Position numbers and translations under genes: made by a program | Assembly: GCF_024399415.1 (NCBI RefSeq) | Contig: NZ_CP029257.1 | Span: forward strand, 1,201,501-1,265,500 | Source: Streptococcus oralis | Lineage (GTDB): Bacteria; Bacillota; Bacilli; Lactobacillales; Streptococcaceae | Direction of reading: 5' to 3' | Length of the DNA stretch: 64,000 nt | Notes under the pieces: model-generated | Databases searched by the model: none | Seen by the model: the letters and a program-made list of their open reading frames with translations, nothing else | Told to the model about the DNA's origin: nothing | Shown: positions 41,065 to 49,292 of the stretch, in pieces | Layout of the letters: the number at the start of each line of letters is the position of its first letter | How positions within the stretch are numbered: position 1 is the first letter of the stretch

Positions 41065-41769
41065 TTAAGCTTTTTCTTTCCCTTTTTTTCTCCAAGAAGC
41101 AAAAAGCATACTGAAGTAAAAGATACTCATCATAAGAGGAACACCTAGAATTGTCTTCTCCTGATAATAAATCGTCAAATAAGCTGAAAAAACAACTCCA
41201 AAGACAAAACTGCTAAGCAAGCTAACAAAAATCAAGCCCTCTCGTAGGAAAGGCGTATGCTTGGTCCGGAAATAATCTCCAAAAGCCAACATGGTTCGTT
41301 TGATATTCCCTGTCATAAAAGCATTATTATAGGCAATACCTGACACTTCTCCAAAAGCAGTTGTCACCAATCCCATACAAAAGGCCAAGGGCGGTACGAG
41401 ATAGATATTATTAACCGTTTGCGGTACAAAGCCTATAATTAGGGACAGGACTGCAAGAGGAATCAAGGACAAAATCGGCTTTTTAACAATTCGTAGTTTT
41501 TCCTTATACAATGTCAGAAAAAAGACACCCATCATAAAGGAAAACAAGGTCATTACTTTAGCACTAGCATCCGAGACATTCTGCTGAATGAGTCCTACAG
41601 AAAGAAAGACGACATTCCCTGTTTGTCCAGCCACAAGGGTGTTCCCTCGCACGATAAAGGTATAGGCATCGACATATCCTGCGCAAAAAGTCAAAAAAAG
41701 CGCTAGTCTCTTAGACTGACGTGATATTCTCCTTATTGGTAATAATCTCATTTTCTCCCCCCTTCTCAT
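41065..41769 (-). CDS. DUF1275 (YoaK) membrane protein
   Basis: This 234-residue protein has six predicted transmembrane helices and the DUF1275 signature: an FCAGYVDAYTFI segment near residue 28, then NTLVAGQTGNVVFLS, and MTGNIKRTMLAFGD near 150. The family is common in bacteria and has no established function; some annotations suggest transport. It lies alone between the rplU promoter and the divergent oxidoreductase gene. Confidence 0.85.
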   Translation of the reverse strand: MRRGEKMRLLPIRRISRQSKRLALFLTFCAGYVDAYTFIVRGNTLVAGQTGNVVFLSVGLIQQNVSDASAKVMTLFSFMMGVFFLTLYKEKLRIVKKPILSLIPLAVLSLIIGFVPQTVNNIYLVPPLAFCMGLVTTAFGEVSGIAYNNAFMTGNIKRTMLAFGDYFRTKHTPFLREGLIFVSLLSSFVFGVVFSAYLTIYYQEKTILGVPLMMSIFYFSMLFASWRKKGKEKA

Positions 41770-41843
41770 TTCATCTACTTATCTAAATATTGTACCACTT
41801 TATCCAAGAAATTCGTAGCCCATTTGAAAATTTTTACCATCTG

Positions 41844-41873
41844 TTGGATAGTCCTTCTTTTCTATGTTATAAT
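41844..41873 (+). promoter_or_regulatory. Promoter of the oxidoreductase-helicase unit
   Basis: TTGGAT (41844-41849), an 18-base spacer and TATAAT (41868-41873) with an extended TG-T. The ATG at 41908 lies about 34 bases downstream. Confidence 0.75.
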
Positions 41874-41907
41874 GAAGGAAGGATTTGAAGTCGGAAAAGG
41901 AGTATTT

Positions 41908-42885
41908 ATGCTTAAATTAGGTATCATCGGAACAGGGGCTATTAGCCATCATTTCATAGAAGCAGCCCATGCTAGCGGAGAATACCAGCTGGTTGCAGTC
42001 TATTCTAGAAAACGAGAAACTGCCGCAACCTTTGCTTCTTGCTATGAAAATATCCAACTCTTTGATCAATTAGAAGACTTCTTTAAGTCTTCCTTTGATG
42101 TGGTCTATATCGCCAGTCCAAACTCCTTGCATTTTGTTCAAGCCAAGGCTGCCTTGTCTGCTGGTAAGCACGTCATTCTTGAAAAGCCAGCTGTCACTCA
42201 GCCACAAGAATGGCTGAATTTGAGACAGACAGCTGAGAAAAATCACTGTTTTATCTTTGAAGCGGCTCGTAATTACCACGAGGAAGCTTTTACTACTATT
42301 AAGGTTTTTTTGGCAGACAAGCAAATTTGGGGAGCAGATTTCAACTATGCCAAGTATTCTTCCAAGATGCCTGACTTATTGGCTGGACAGACGCCAAATG
42401 TCTTTTCAGATCGTTTTGCTGGTGGAGCCCTTATGGATTTGGGGATTTATCCTCTCTATGCTGCTATTCGCCTCTTTGGAAAGGCTCAGGACGCGACCTA
42501 TCAGGCTAAACAGCTTAACAATAGCATTGACCTAAATGGAGACGGTATCCTCTTCTACCCTGACTTTCAAGTTCATATCAAAGCTGGGAAAAACATCACT
42601 TCCAATCTTCCTTGTGAGATTTACACAGCAGATGGAACCTTGACCCTCAACACGATTGAGCATGTCCGCTCAGCTATTTTTACCAACCACCAAGGAAATC
42701 AAGTTCAACTCCCTATCCAACAGGCTCCTCATACGATGACTGAGGAAGTTGCTGCATTTGCACACATGATCCAGCAACCAGACCAGAAACTTTATCAGAA
42801 CTGGCTGGATGATGCAGGTTCTATTCATGAGCTACTATATACTATGCGCCAGACTGCTGGCATTAGATTTGAGGCAGAAAAATGA
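41908..42885 (+). CDS. Gfo/Idh/MocA family oxidoreductase
   Basis: This 325-residue NAD(P)-dependent dehydrogenase starts at MLKLGIIGTGAISHHF behind AAAAGGAGTATTT; the longer upstream frame is not translated from a usable site and contains the promoter. The GxGxxS-type Rossmann motif, the EKPAVTQPQEW segment near 90 (catalytic lysine context) and the DLGIYPLY segment near 170 are typical. The substrate is unknown, probably a sugar or inositol derivative. Its stop overlaps the next ATG by four bases. Confidence 0.9.
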   Translation: MLKLGIIGTGAISHHFIEAAHASGEYQLVAVYSRKRETAATFASCYENIQLFDQLEDFFKSSFDVVYIASPNSLHFVQAKAALSAGKHVILEKPAVTQPQEWLNLRQTAEKNHCFIFEAARNYHEEAFTTIKVFLADKQIWGADFNYAKYSSKMPDLLAGQTPNVFSDRFAGGALMDLGIYPLYAAIRLFGKAQDATYQAKQLNNSIDLNGDGILFYPDFQVHIKAGKNITSNLPCEIYTADGTLTLNTIEHVRSAIFTNHQGNQVQLPIQQAPHTMTEEVAAFAHMIQQPDQKLYQNWLDDAGSIHELLYTMRQTAGIRFEAEK

Positions 42886-43964
42886 AAACCAAACTACCTA
42901 CTGAATGGCAAGAACTGAGCGACCAACTCGGTTTCCAAGACTTCACTCCCATTCAGACTCAACTTTTTGAACCTATAACAGAAGGGGAAAATATTCTTGG
43001 AGTCAGTCCCACTGGTACAGGGAAGACTTTAGCCTATCTCCTACCTAGTCTTCTCAAACTGCAAAAGAAAAAAGCCCAACAACTCTTGATCCTAGCACCA
43101 AATACAGAACTAGCTGGACAGATTTTTGAAGTCACTAAAACTTGGGGTGAGGCCACTGGCTTAACTGCTCAGCTATTTCTATCAGGTTCGAGCCAAAAAC
43201 GCCAAATTGAGCGTCTGAAAAAGGGACCAGAAATTCTGATTGGAACACCTGGCCGTATCTTTGAGTTGATTAAATTGAAAAAAATCAAGATGATGAATGT
43301 GGAAACCATCATCCTGGATGAATTTGATCAATTGCTCGATGATTCTCAAATTCACTTTGTCGAGAAAATCACCCACTACGCACCTCGTGACCACCAACTC
43401 ATCTACATGAGTGCGACGACCAAGTTTGACCAAAAAAAGATTGCACCAAACACGCGCACCATTGATCTCTCAGATCAAAAACTGGACAACATCCAACACT
43501 TCTACATGCAGGTAGACCAACGTCACCGAGTAGACATGCTACGAAAGCTGGCTCATGTTGAGGATTTCCGCGGACTAGTTTTCTTTAATAGCCTATCAGA
43601 TCTTGGAAGTGCAGAAGAAAAATTACAGTATCGTGATGTCTTGGCTGTCTCCCTCGCTAGTGATGTCAATGTTAAATTTCGAAAAGTCATATTAGAAAAA
43701 TTTAAGAACAAACAGCTAACCCTGCTCCTTGCAACTGACCTTTTGGCACGTGGAATTGATATCGATAGTCTAGAATGTGTCGTAAACTTCGACGTCCCTA
43801 GAGATATGGAAACCTATACCCACCGTGCTGGCCGTACAGGTCGCATGGGCAAAGAGGGCTATGTTATCACTCTCGTAACCCATCCTGAAGAACTGAAAAA
43901 ACTCAAGAAATTCGCAAGTGTTCGTGAAATTGTCCTAAAAAATCAAGAACTCTATATCAAATAA
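42882..43964 (+). CDS. DEAD-box RNA helicase (short form)
   Basis: This 360-residue protein carries the helicase core only. The Q motif (FTPIQTQ), SPTGTGKT, GTPGRI, motif II as DEFD instead of DEAD, SAT, and the second-domain blocks RGIDIDSLECVVNFD and HRAGRTGRMG are all present. There is no C-terminal RNA-binding extension. Probably acts in cold-related RNA or ribosome remodelling, by family resemblance. Coupled to the oxidoreductase gene by an ATGA overlap. Confidence 0.93.
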   Translation: MKTKLPTEWQELSDQLGFQDFTPIQTQLFEPITEGENILGVSPTGTGKTLAYLLPSLLKLQKKKAQQLLILAPNTELAGQIFEVTKTWGEATGLTAQLFLSGSSQKRQIERLKKGPEILIGTPGRIFELIKLKKIKMMNVETIILDEFDQLLDDSQIHFVEKITHYAPRDHQLIYMSATTKFDQKKIAPNTRTIDLSDQKLDNIQHFYMQVDQRHRVDMLRKLAHVEDFRGLVFFNSLSDLGSAEEKLQYRDVLAVSLASDVNVKFRKVILEKFKNKQLTLLLATDLLARGIDIDSLECVVNFDVPRDMETYTHRAGRTGRMGKEGYVITLVTHPEELKKLKKFASVREIVLKNQELYIK

Positions 43965-43989
43965 GGTTGGCATTCGCCAACCTTTTTCT
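43963..43989 (+). terminator. Terminator after the helicase gene
   Basis: AAGGTTGGC/GCCAACCTT hairpin with an ATTC loop and five T residues. Confidence 0.85.
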
Positions 43990-44366
43990 TATCCCCAAGT
44001 AATTTCTAATTGATAGCTGGCAAAGGGGTGTCCCTCTTGGTTTTGCAGTTGATAGGCGAGTTCAATCTTTTGCCCATCCAGTTGATAACGATTCGTTTGA
44101 ATGATAAATTCCTGCATCCCCATTGGAGTCGGAATATAGGCTAAACTATCACTATCCTTTAGAAATCTCATAATAGTCTTCGGATTGGAAAAACGGGTCA
44201 TCACCAGTTCTTGACCATGAAACTTGAGAACCACTTTTTCTTTTTCCTCATTATAAAAAAGCAGATAGCTATAATCCCCTTTTTCACACACTTCCACGTC
44301 ATAAAGCTGGTCAATCACTTCCAACTGTTCATCAAACTGAATCCTATTTCGCATCCGAATCTTCAC
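43989..44366 (-). CDS. DUF1934 family protein
   Basis: This 125-residue protein resembles the DUF1934 family: a calycin-like beta barrel (MKIRMRNRIQFDEQLEVID at the start and YQLDGQKIELAYQLQN near the end). B. subtilis YwiB is a member, of unknown function. It converges on the helicase gene and is divergent from the HD-domain gene, with about 70 bases between starts. Confidence 0.75.
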   Translation of the reverse strand: MKIRMRNRIQFDEQLEVIDQLYDVEVCEKGDYSYLLFYNEEKEKVVLKFHGQELVMTRFSNPKTIMRFLKDSDSLAYIPTPMGMQEFIIQTNRYQLDGQKIELAYQLQNQEGHPFASYQLEITWG

Positions 44367-44425
44367 ATCAGGTCCTCTTTCTTCTCTCTTGTCCTACTAT
44401 TTTACCAAAAAGAGCAGGATTTTGC

Positions 44426-44431
44426 TATAAT
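44426..44431 (+). promoter_or_regulatory. Extended -10 box right before the HD-domain gene
   Basis: TG-C-TATAAT ends six bases before the ATG at 44438. With normal -10 to start-site spacing, transcription would begin at or within a base or two of the ATG. No ribosome-binding site is present in the interval. Confidence 0.65.
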
Positions 44432-44437
44432 GGTCAT

Positions 44438-45745
44438 ATGAACGAAAAAGTATTCCGTGACCCAGTTCACAACTACATCCATGTCAATAATCAAGTCATC
44501 TATGACTTGATCAATACAAAAGAATTTCAACGTCTGCGTCGTATCAAACAGCTAGGGACTTCCAGCTATACCTTCCATGGTGGCGAGCACAGTCGCTTTT
44601 CCCACTGTCTAGGAGTCTATGAGATTGCACGACGCATCACAGAGATTTTTGAAGAAAAATATCCTGAAGAATGGGATCCTGCTGAGTCTCTCTTGACCAT
44701 GACCGCTGCGCTCCTTCATGACCTCGGGCATGGTGCCTACTCTCATACTTTTGAACATCTCTTTGATACAGATCATGAAGCCATTACCCAGGAAATCATC
44801 CAAAGTCCTGAGACAGAGATTCACCAAGTCCTGCTACAAGTAGCGCCTGATTTCCCCAAAAAGGTAGCCAGTGTCATTGACCATACCTACCCTAACAAGC
44901 AGGTCGTACAGCTCATTTCCAGTCAGATTGATGCAGACCGCATGGACTATCTCTTGCGCGACTCTTATTTTACAGGAGCATCTTATGGGGAATTTGACCT
45001 GACTCGCATCCTCCGAGTCATTCGTCCTGTCGAAAATGGCATCGCCTTTCAGCGCAATGGCATGCATGCCATCGAAGATTATGTCCTCAGTCGTTACCAG
45101 ATGTATATGCAGGTTTATTTCCACCCAGCAACACGCGCCATGGAAGTTCTCCTACAGAATCTCCTCAAACGCGCCAAGGAACTCTATCCTGAAGACAAGG
45201 ATTTCTTTGCACGCACTTCTCCACATCTCCTCCCTTTCTTTGAAAAAAATGTGACCTTGTCTGATTATCTAGGTCTTGATGATGGCGTGATGAATACCTA
45301 CTTCCAACTCTGGATGACCAGTCCTGACAAGATTCTCGCAGACTTGTCGCAACGCTTTGTCAACCGCAAGGTCTTTAAATCCATCACCTTTTCACAAGAA
45401 GACCAAGACCAACTCGCAACCATGAGACAACTGGTTGAAGAAATCGGTTTTGATCCCGACTACTATACAGCCATTCATAAGAACTTTGACCTCCCTTATG
45501 ATATCTATCGTCCCGAATCTGAAAATCCACGGACACAGATTGAAATTTTACAAAAAAATGGTGAATTGGCAGAACTCTCTAGCCTGTCCCCTATCGTCCA
45601 ATCCCTTGCTGGCAGTCGCCATGGAGATAATCGTTTCTATTTCCCAAAAGAAATGTTGGACCAAAACAGCATCTTCGCAAGCATCACCCAGCAATTTTTA
45701 CACTTGATTGAGAACGATCATTTTACCCCAAATAAGAACGAATAG
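44438..45745 (+). CDS. HD-domain phosphohydrolase (dGTPase-like)
   Basis: This 435-residue protein has an N-terminal HD domain: HSRFSHCLGVYEIA near residues 50-63 and LLHDLGHGAYSHTFE near 90-104 supply the metal-binding H and HD pairs, and D in SSQIDADRMDYL near 165 the last ligand. This is the YwfO/EF1143-type dNTP triphosphohydrolase group. The enzyme could remove dNTPs; the activity is inferred. The message appears to be leaderless. It is followed by the Cof phosphatase gene at nine bases and probably co-transcribed with it. Confidence 0.9.
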   Translation: MNEKVFRDPVHNYIHVNNQVIYDLINTKEFQRLRRIKQLGTSSYTFHGGEHSRFSHCLGVYEIARRITEIFEEKYPEEWDPAESLLTMTAALLHDLGHGAYSHTFEHLFDTDHEAITQEIIQSPETEIHQVLLQVAPDFPKKVASVIDHTYPNKQVVQLISSQIDADRMDYLLRDSYFTGASYGEFDLTRILRVIRPVENGIAFQRNGMHAIEDYVLSRYQMYMQVYFHPATRAMEVLLQNLLKRAKELYPEDKDFFARTSPHLLPFFEKNVTLSDYLGLDDGVMNTYFQLWMTSPDKILADLSQRFVNRKVFKSITFSQEDQDQLATMRQLVEEIGFDPDYYTAIHKNFDLPYDIYRPESENPRTQIEILQKNGELAELSSLSPIVQSLAGSRHGDNRFYFPKEMLDQNSIFASITQQFLHLIENDHFTPNKNE

Positions 45746-45754
45746 AGGAAATTT

Positions 45755-46561
45755 ATGAGTATTAAACTAATCGCCGTCGATATAGATGGTACCCTGGTTA
45801 ACAGTAAAAAAGAAATCACTCCGGAAGTCTTTTCTGCCATCCAAGATGCCAAACAAGCTGGCGTCAAGGTCGTGATTGCAACGGGTCGTCCTATCGCAGG
45901 CGTTGCCAAACTTCTGGACGATTTGCAATTGAGAGATGAGGGTGACTATGTTGTAACCTTCAACGGTGCCCTTGTTCAAGAAACTGCTACTGCCCATGAG
46001 ATTATCAGCGAATCCTTGACCTATGTGGACTATCTGGATATGGAATTTCTCAGTCGCAAACTTGGTGTCCACATGCACGCCATTACCAAGGACGGTATCT
46101 ACACGGCCAATCGCAATATCGGAAAATACACGGTGCACGAATCAACCCTCGTCAGCATGCCCATCTTCTACCGCACCCCTGAAGAAATGGCTGGCAAGGA
46201 AATCGTCAAGTGTATGTTTATCGATGAACCGGAAATTCTCGACGCTGCGATTGAAAAGATACCAGCAGAATTTTACGAACGCTACTCCATCAACAAATCT
46301 GCTCCTTTCTACCTCGAACTCCTTAAAAAGAATGTAGACAAGGGTTCAGCTATTACCCATCTAGCTGAAAAACTCGGATTGACCACAGATGAAACCATGG
46401 CGATCGGGGACGAAGAAAATGACCGTGCCATGCTGGAAGTCGTTGGAAATCCCGTTGTTATGGAAAATGGAAATGCAGAACTCAAAAAAATCGCCAAATA
46501 CATCACCAAAACAAATGATGAATCCGGCGTAGCCCATGCCATCCGAACGTGGGTATTGTAA
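45755..46561 (+). CDS. Cof-type HAD-IIB phosphatase (YidA-like)
   Basis: This 268-residue HAD phosphatase has motif I DIDGTLVNS at residues 9-17, motif II (VIATGRP) near 40, the lysine in LLKKNVDKGSA near 190 and motif IV GDEENDRAML near 215. The type IIB cap is between motifs II and III. Substrates in this group include sugar phosphates and flavin nucleotides; the substrate here is unknown. RBS GAGGAAATTT. A hairpin terminator follows, and the island boundary lies 56 bases past the stop. Confidence 0.93.
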   Translation: MSIKLIAVDIDGTLVNSKKEITPEVFSAIQDAKQAGVKVVIATGRPIAGVAKLLDDLQLRDEGDYVVTFNGALVQETATAHEIISESLTYVDYLDMEFLSRKLGVHMHAITKDGIYTANRNIGKYTVHESTLVSMPIFYRTPEEMAGKEIVKCMFIDEPEILDAAIEKIPAEFYERYSINKSAPFYLELLKKNVDKGSAITHLAEKLGLTTDETMAIGDEENDRAMLEVVGNPVVMENGNAELKKIAKYITKTNDESGVAHAIRTWVL

Positions 46562-46578
46562 AAAGGCAAGAATAGACG

Positions 46579-46604
46579 AAAACCGCTCAGGAGAGCGGTT
46601 TTTC
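46579..46604 (+). terminator. Terminator of the HD-Cof unit
   Basis: AAAACCGCTC/GAGCGGTTTTT hairpin with a four-base loop. Confidence 0.85.
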
Positions 46605-46616
46605 ATATCTAATTAC

Positions 46617-46635
46617 TGCCCCCTGCAGGAATCGA
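46617..46635. repeat. Left att-like copy of the tRNA-Arg 3' end
   Basis: Nineteen bases (TGCCCCCTGCAGGAATCGA) identical to the tRNA 3' end at 51320-51338. Identity stops abruptly on both sides. Confidence 0.85.
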
Positions 46636-46636
46636 T

Positions 46637-46694
46637 AAATAGGAAAAATCTTATTTTAAGGCTTTTCCTATTTAAAGGACGAAATTTGTCCTTT
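46637..46694. repeat. Two adjacent inverted repeats next to the left att copy
   Basis: AAATAGGAAAA (46637-46647) pairs perfectly with TTTTCCTATTT (46663-46673). Directly after it, AAAGGAC (46674-46680) pairs with GTCCTTT (46688-46694). Neither has a clear T-tract role for a gene. They could be integrase-related structure, tandem terminators or remnants of a small repeat element. Confidence 0.6.
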
Positions 46695-46790
46695 CTCGAG
46701 CTTAGCTTTTCTTCAACCCACTACAGTTGACAAAGAGCCCTTTATTCTATATTCATTGAGTGAAAATTATTCCTGAGTATTTATCATACA

Positions 46791-46961
46791 CTATCTACAC
46801 TTTTTACACCACGACTGCACTCTAATAGTACCACCACCCATATTTCTATAACCAAAATTACTTAACGGTTTCTCAATTCCACAATTTGGACATATCCTAG
46901 TCGGTTCACTTCCATTATAACCACTAGATTGAATAATAACTTCTTGATCATTTCCAAACAT
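46791..46961 (-). CDS. Small zinc-ribbon protein of the restriction-modification unit
   Basis: This 56-residue ORF starts at ATG 46961, nine bases after AAGGAGC. It contains CPNCG at residues 24-28 and CKKC at 52-55, spaced by about 25 residues with an aromatic/glycine-rich middle (NFGYRNMGGG). This is a four-cysteine zinc ribbon, like the N-terminal part of some HNH nucleases, but with no HNH residues after it. It follows the restriction gene by 18 bases on the same strand. It may be a controller, a DNA-binding accessory, or the remnant of an HNH protein. Confidence 0.7.
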   Translation of the reverse strand: MFGNDQEVIIQSSGYNGSEPTRICPNCGIEKPLSNFGYRNMGGGTIRVQSWCKKCR

Positions 46962-46979
46962 AATCAACGCTCCTTATTT

Positions 46980-48290
46980 TTATATATTTACTAAATTAAA
47001 AATCCAGTTTAGCCAACTTATAACAGAAGTCGCTCTCCTTGAAGCTACATCTATACTACATACATTATATTCCAATTCAAGTTCAACTACTCTACCTTTA
47101 TCTGGGATCATACCTGTTTCTATAATTTCTCTAAATAATTCTCTAAAAATTCTATGAGATAAAATTAACTTGACTAATTCTAACTGTCTTTCTTTATAAC
47201 TCTTTTTATAAACAGCCACACCAACATTAGTCAAGCCGTATTTTGTAACTTTATCTTCTTTTATTCTTTGAAATAGACCTAAATATTTACCAGCATTAAA
47301 ATAATATTCTTTTTGGCGAATTGTAAACTTCATCAATTCAATAATTTCTTCACTTGTCATTGGATTGTCATACATATTTTCTAACAAAGAAACTATTCTT
47401 TCAAAGTTATCAGCCTGTATAAATGGAACACTACTTTCACCATTCATATTATCACTAATAACTTCAATATCCTCAATGCTATCATAGACATCTTTTATTT
47501 CATCTAACGTAATAGAAGTATCTTCTAAAGAATAGTTTTTAGTTCCAACTAATTCTATTGAAGAATAATTCCCTTTATCTTTAAAACGATACTCCATTAA
47601 ACGAAAAATTTTATTTGTATAAATTGAAAATATCAAACGTATAGGTTTATCAACTTTACTTTCCCAAGTTCTATACGGATAATAAAGTTGACGAATATGA
47701 AAATCCTCATGCAGTACATTTTTTGCCTCTAGGATCACAACCCAATGGTTCGATTCAAAACCACCATCAATTTCTATTTGCGCTCTATCTACATTTACTC
47801 CTAGTTGAATCTGTCCTACTGTATCAACTTTAAAATCAAATTCCCCTGATGACATTCTACCATTAAAAGTTCCATATAAAACATCATCTGAATCCAGTTC
47901 AAGAAAATCTTCTAGTATTCCTGAAATCTGTAATACATTTATGGCATTTGCTTTAGAAGTAATATTATCTACATCAATGGTTTGTAAGTCAGGTAATTCA
48001 ACTGTTGCCATATTTTTTACATGTTCTACTACTTTAGGCAGTTTTTGATACAACAAGAAATCACTTAAAATATACGAACTTCTGCTATCAGGTAGAATAC
48101 TAATCTCATTCTTTTTTAGACTACTTGGCAACTGTTCTGAACTATCCCACTTTGCCATCAATCTAGGTTCTTTTACTTCCTTTATCTGCGAAGCAGAAAT
48201 CTTAAAAAAACCATTATTAGATATTTCTGTTAAAATATCATACTTATCAATTAACACTTGCCAAGCGTCTGAAACGTTTATTTTTCCCAT
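46980..48290 (-). CDS. Type II restriction endonuclease-like protein, PD-(D/E)XK
   Basis: This 436-residue protein has a likely nuclease core around D175 in EIDGGFE and E188-A-K190 in VVILEAKN, the layout of a PD-(D/E)XK active site. A winged-helix-like C-terminal part starts near 310 (NPMTSEEIIELMKFT). It follows the methyltransferase gene by three bases, so it is the partner nuclease of that enzyme. It is not similar in any way I can see to DpnI or DpnII. The recognition sequence is not predictable from the protein. The codons are AT-rich compared with flanking genes. Confidence 0.8.
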   Translation of the reverse strand: MGKINVSDAWQVLIDKYDILTEISNNGFFKISASQIKEVKEPRLMAKWDSSEQLPSSLKKNEISILPDSRSSYILSDFLLYQKLPKVVEHVKNMATVELPDLQTIDVDNITSKANAINVLQISGILEDFLELDSDDVLYGTFNGRMSSGEFDFKVDTVGQIQLGVNVDRAQIEIDGGFESNHWVVILEAKNVLHEDFHIRQLYYPYRTWESKVDKPIRLIFSIYTNKIFRLMEYRFKDKGNYSSIELVGTKNYSLEDTSITLDEIKDVYDSIEDIEVISDNMNGESSVPFIQADNFERIVSLLENMYDNPMTSEEIIELMKFTIRQKEYYFNAGKYLGLFQRIKEDKVTKYGLTNVGVAVYKKSYKERQLELVKLILSHRIFRELFREIIETGMIPDKGRVVELELEYNVCSIDVASRRATSVISWLNWIFNLVNI

Positions 48291-48293
48291 AAC

Positions 48294-49148
48294 CTACTCT
48301 TTTTCGTAATTATAAATTAAAACCTCAGCAATTTCTCCTCTTTTATCTGACTGACTATTTACACTTCGTCTTGCTTGCACAATTTCAATATTAAACACAT
48401 CTTTATCAGCATACAATTCTAAAATTTCAGGAGAATAAGAATTAGATTGTAAAAATTTAACCCCTCTTTTATGGAGTTTTAAACACTCATCTCTAAGTTC
48501 TACTTGTTTGTCATAGTCAAAACCATGTTCTGTATACCCAGTAAAACTAGAAGAAGTTGAAATAGGCATATAAGGGGGATCAAAATAAACAAATGCACCC
48601 CTTCTTAACCTTTTTAACGCTTCTTTATAATCACCAGTTAAAAATTTAACATTCGCTGAATTAAAATAATTTGAAATAGCTTTAATAGTCACTTCATTCA
48701 CAATAGAAGGATTCTTATACTTTCCATAAGGTGTATTAAAGAAACCTGCTCTATTAACTCTAAACAAACCATTATAACAAGTTTTATTTAAATAAATAAT
48801 TCGTCCAGCTTTTTCTACATTTGAAAATTTTTCATAATCCTCACTACGATCTAAAGAGCGAATTTCATAAAAATATTCTTCAGAGTGTAATTCTTTATGC
48901 CTTTTTAAAACATCTATTAAACCATCAGGATCATCTTTTATCACCTGATAAACATTCATCAATTCTTGATTGTAATCATTGATAATTGCCTTCTTTGGTT
49001 GTTGATGAAACAATACTGCACCCCCACCAACAAAAGGCTCAACATAAGTAGAAATCCTTCTAGGAATTAAAGGTTCAATTTCTGAAATTAGTTGTCGTTT
49101 TCCACCTACCCATTTAAGAACAGGTGCAACAAGTATATTTTTCTTCAT
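48294..49148 (-). CDS. D12-class adenine-N6 DNA methyltransferase
   Basis: This 284-residue enzyme has the Dam/DpnM architecture: KWVGGKRQL (SAM loop region) at residues 12-20, the VEPFVGGGAVLF motif I near 36-47, and catalytic DPPY at 190-193. Methylation protects host DNA from the adjacent nuclease. Dam-type enzymes often recognise GATC, but class members also recognise other sites such as GATATC, so the target stays open. Its own promoter must lie in the 144-base gap after the DGQHR terminator. Confidence 0.92.
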   Translation of the reverse strand: MKKNILVAPVLKWVGGKRQLISEIEPLIPRRISTYVEPFVGGGAVLFHQQPKKAIINDYNQELMNVYQVIKDDPDGLIDVLKRHKELHSEEYFYEIRSLDRSEDYEKFSNVEKAGRIIYLNKTCYNGLFRVNRAGFFNTPYGKYKNPSIVNEVTIKAISNYFNSANVKFLTGDYKEALKRLRRGAFVYFDPPYMPISTSSSFTGYTEHGFDYDKQVELRDECLKLHKRGVKFLQSNSYSPEILELYADKDVFNIEIVQARRSVNSQSDKRGEIAEVLIYNYEKE

Positions 49149-49244
49149 TTTTTTATATGACCTCGTATCTTTTAATTATATCATATTTCACTTAAATCTT
49201 TCATTCAGCGAACTCTAAAAATGCTGAAAAAACTAAAGTAACAA

Positions 49245-49284
49245 ATACAAAACAAAATAGACCAGCTTCCTGATCCATTTTATT
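49245..49284. terminator. Hairpin terminator after the DGQHR gene, repeated at 51123
   Basis: AAAATAGACCAG-CTTC-CTGATCCATTTT is an imperfect hairpin with A- and T-rich flanks, just after the DGQHR stop. The same 40-base unit occurs at 51123-51162 with two mismatches, so it flanks the two-gene cassette. Confidence 0.7.
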
Positions 49285-49292
49285 TATCTATT

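Noticed and set aside
46980..49148. DpnI or DpnII locus
   Set aside because: The methyltransferase is DpnM-like, but the nuclease shows no resemblance I can see to DpnI or DpnII, and there is no second methyltransferase as in the DpnII operon.
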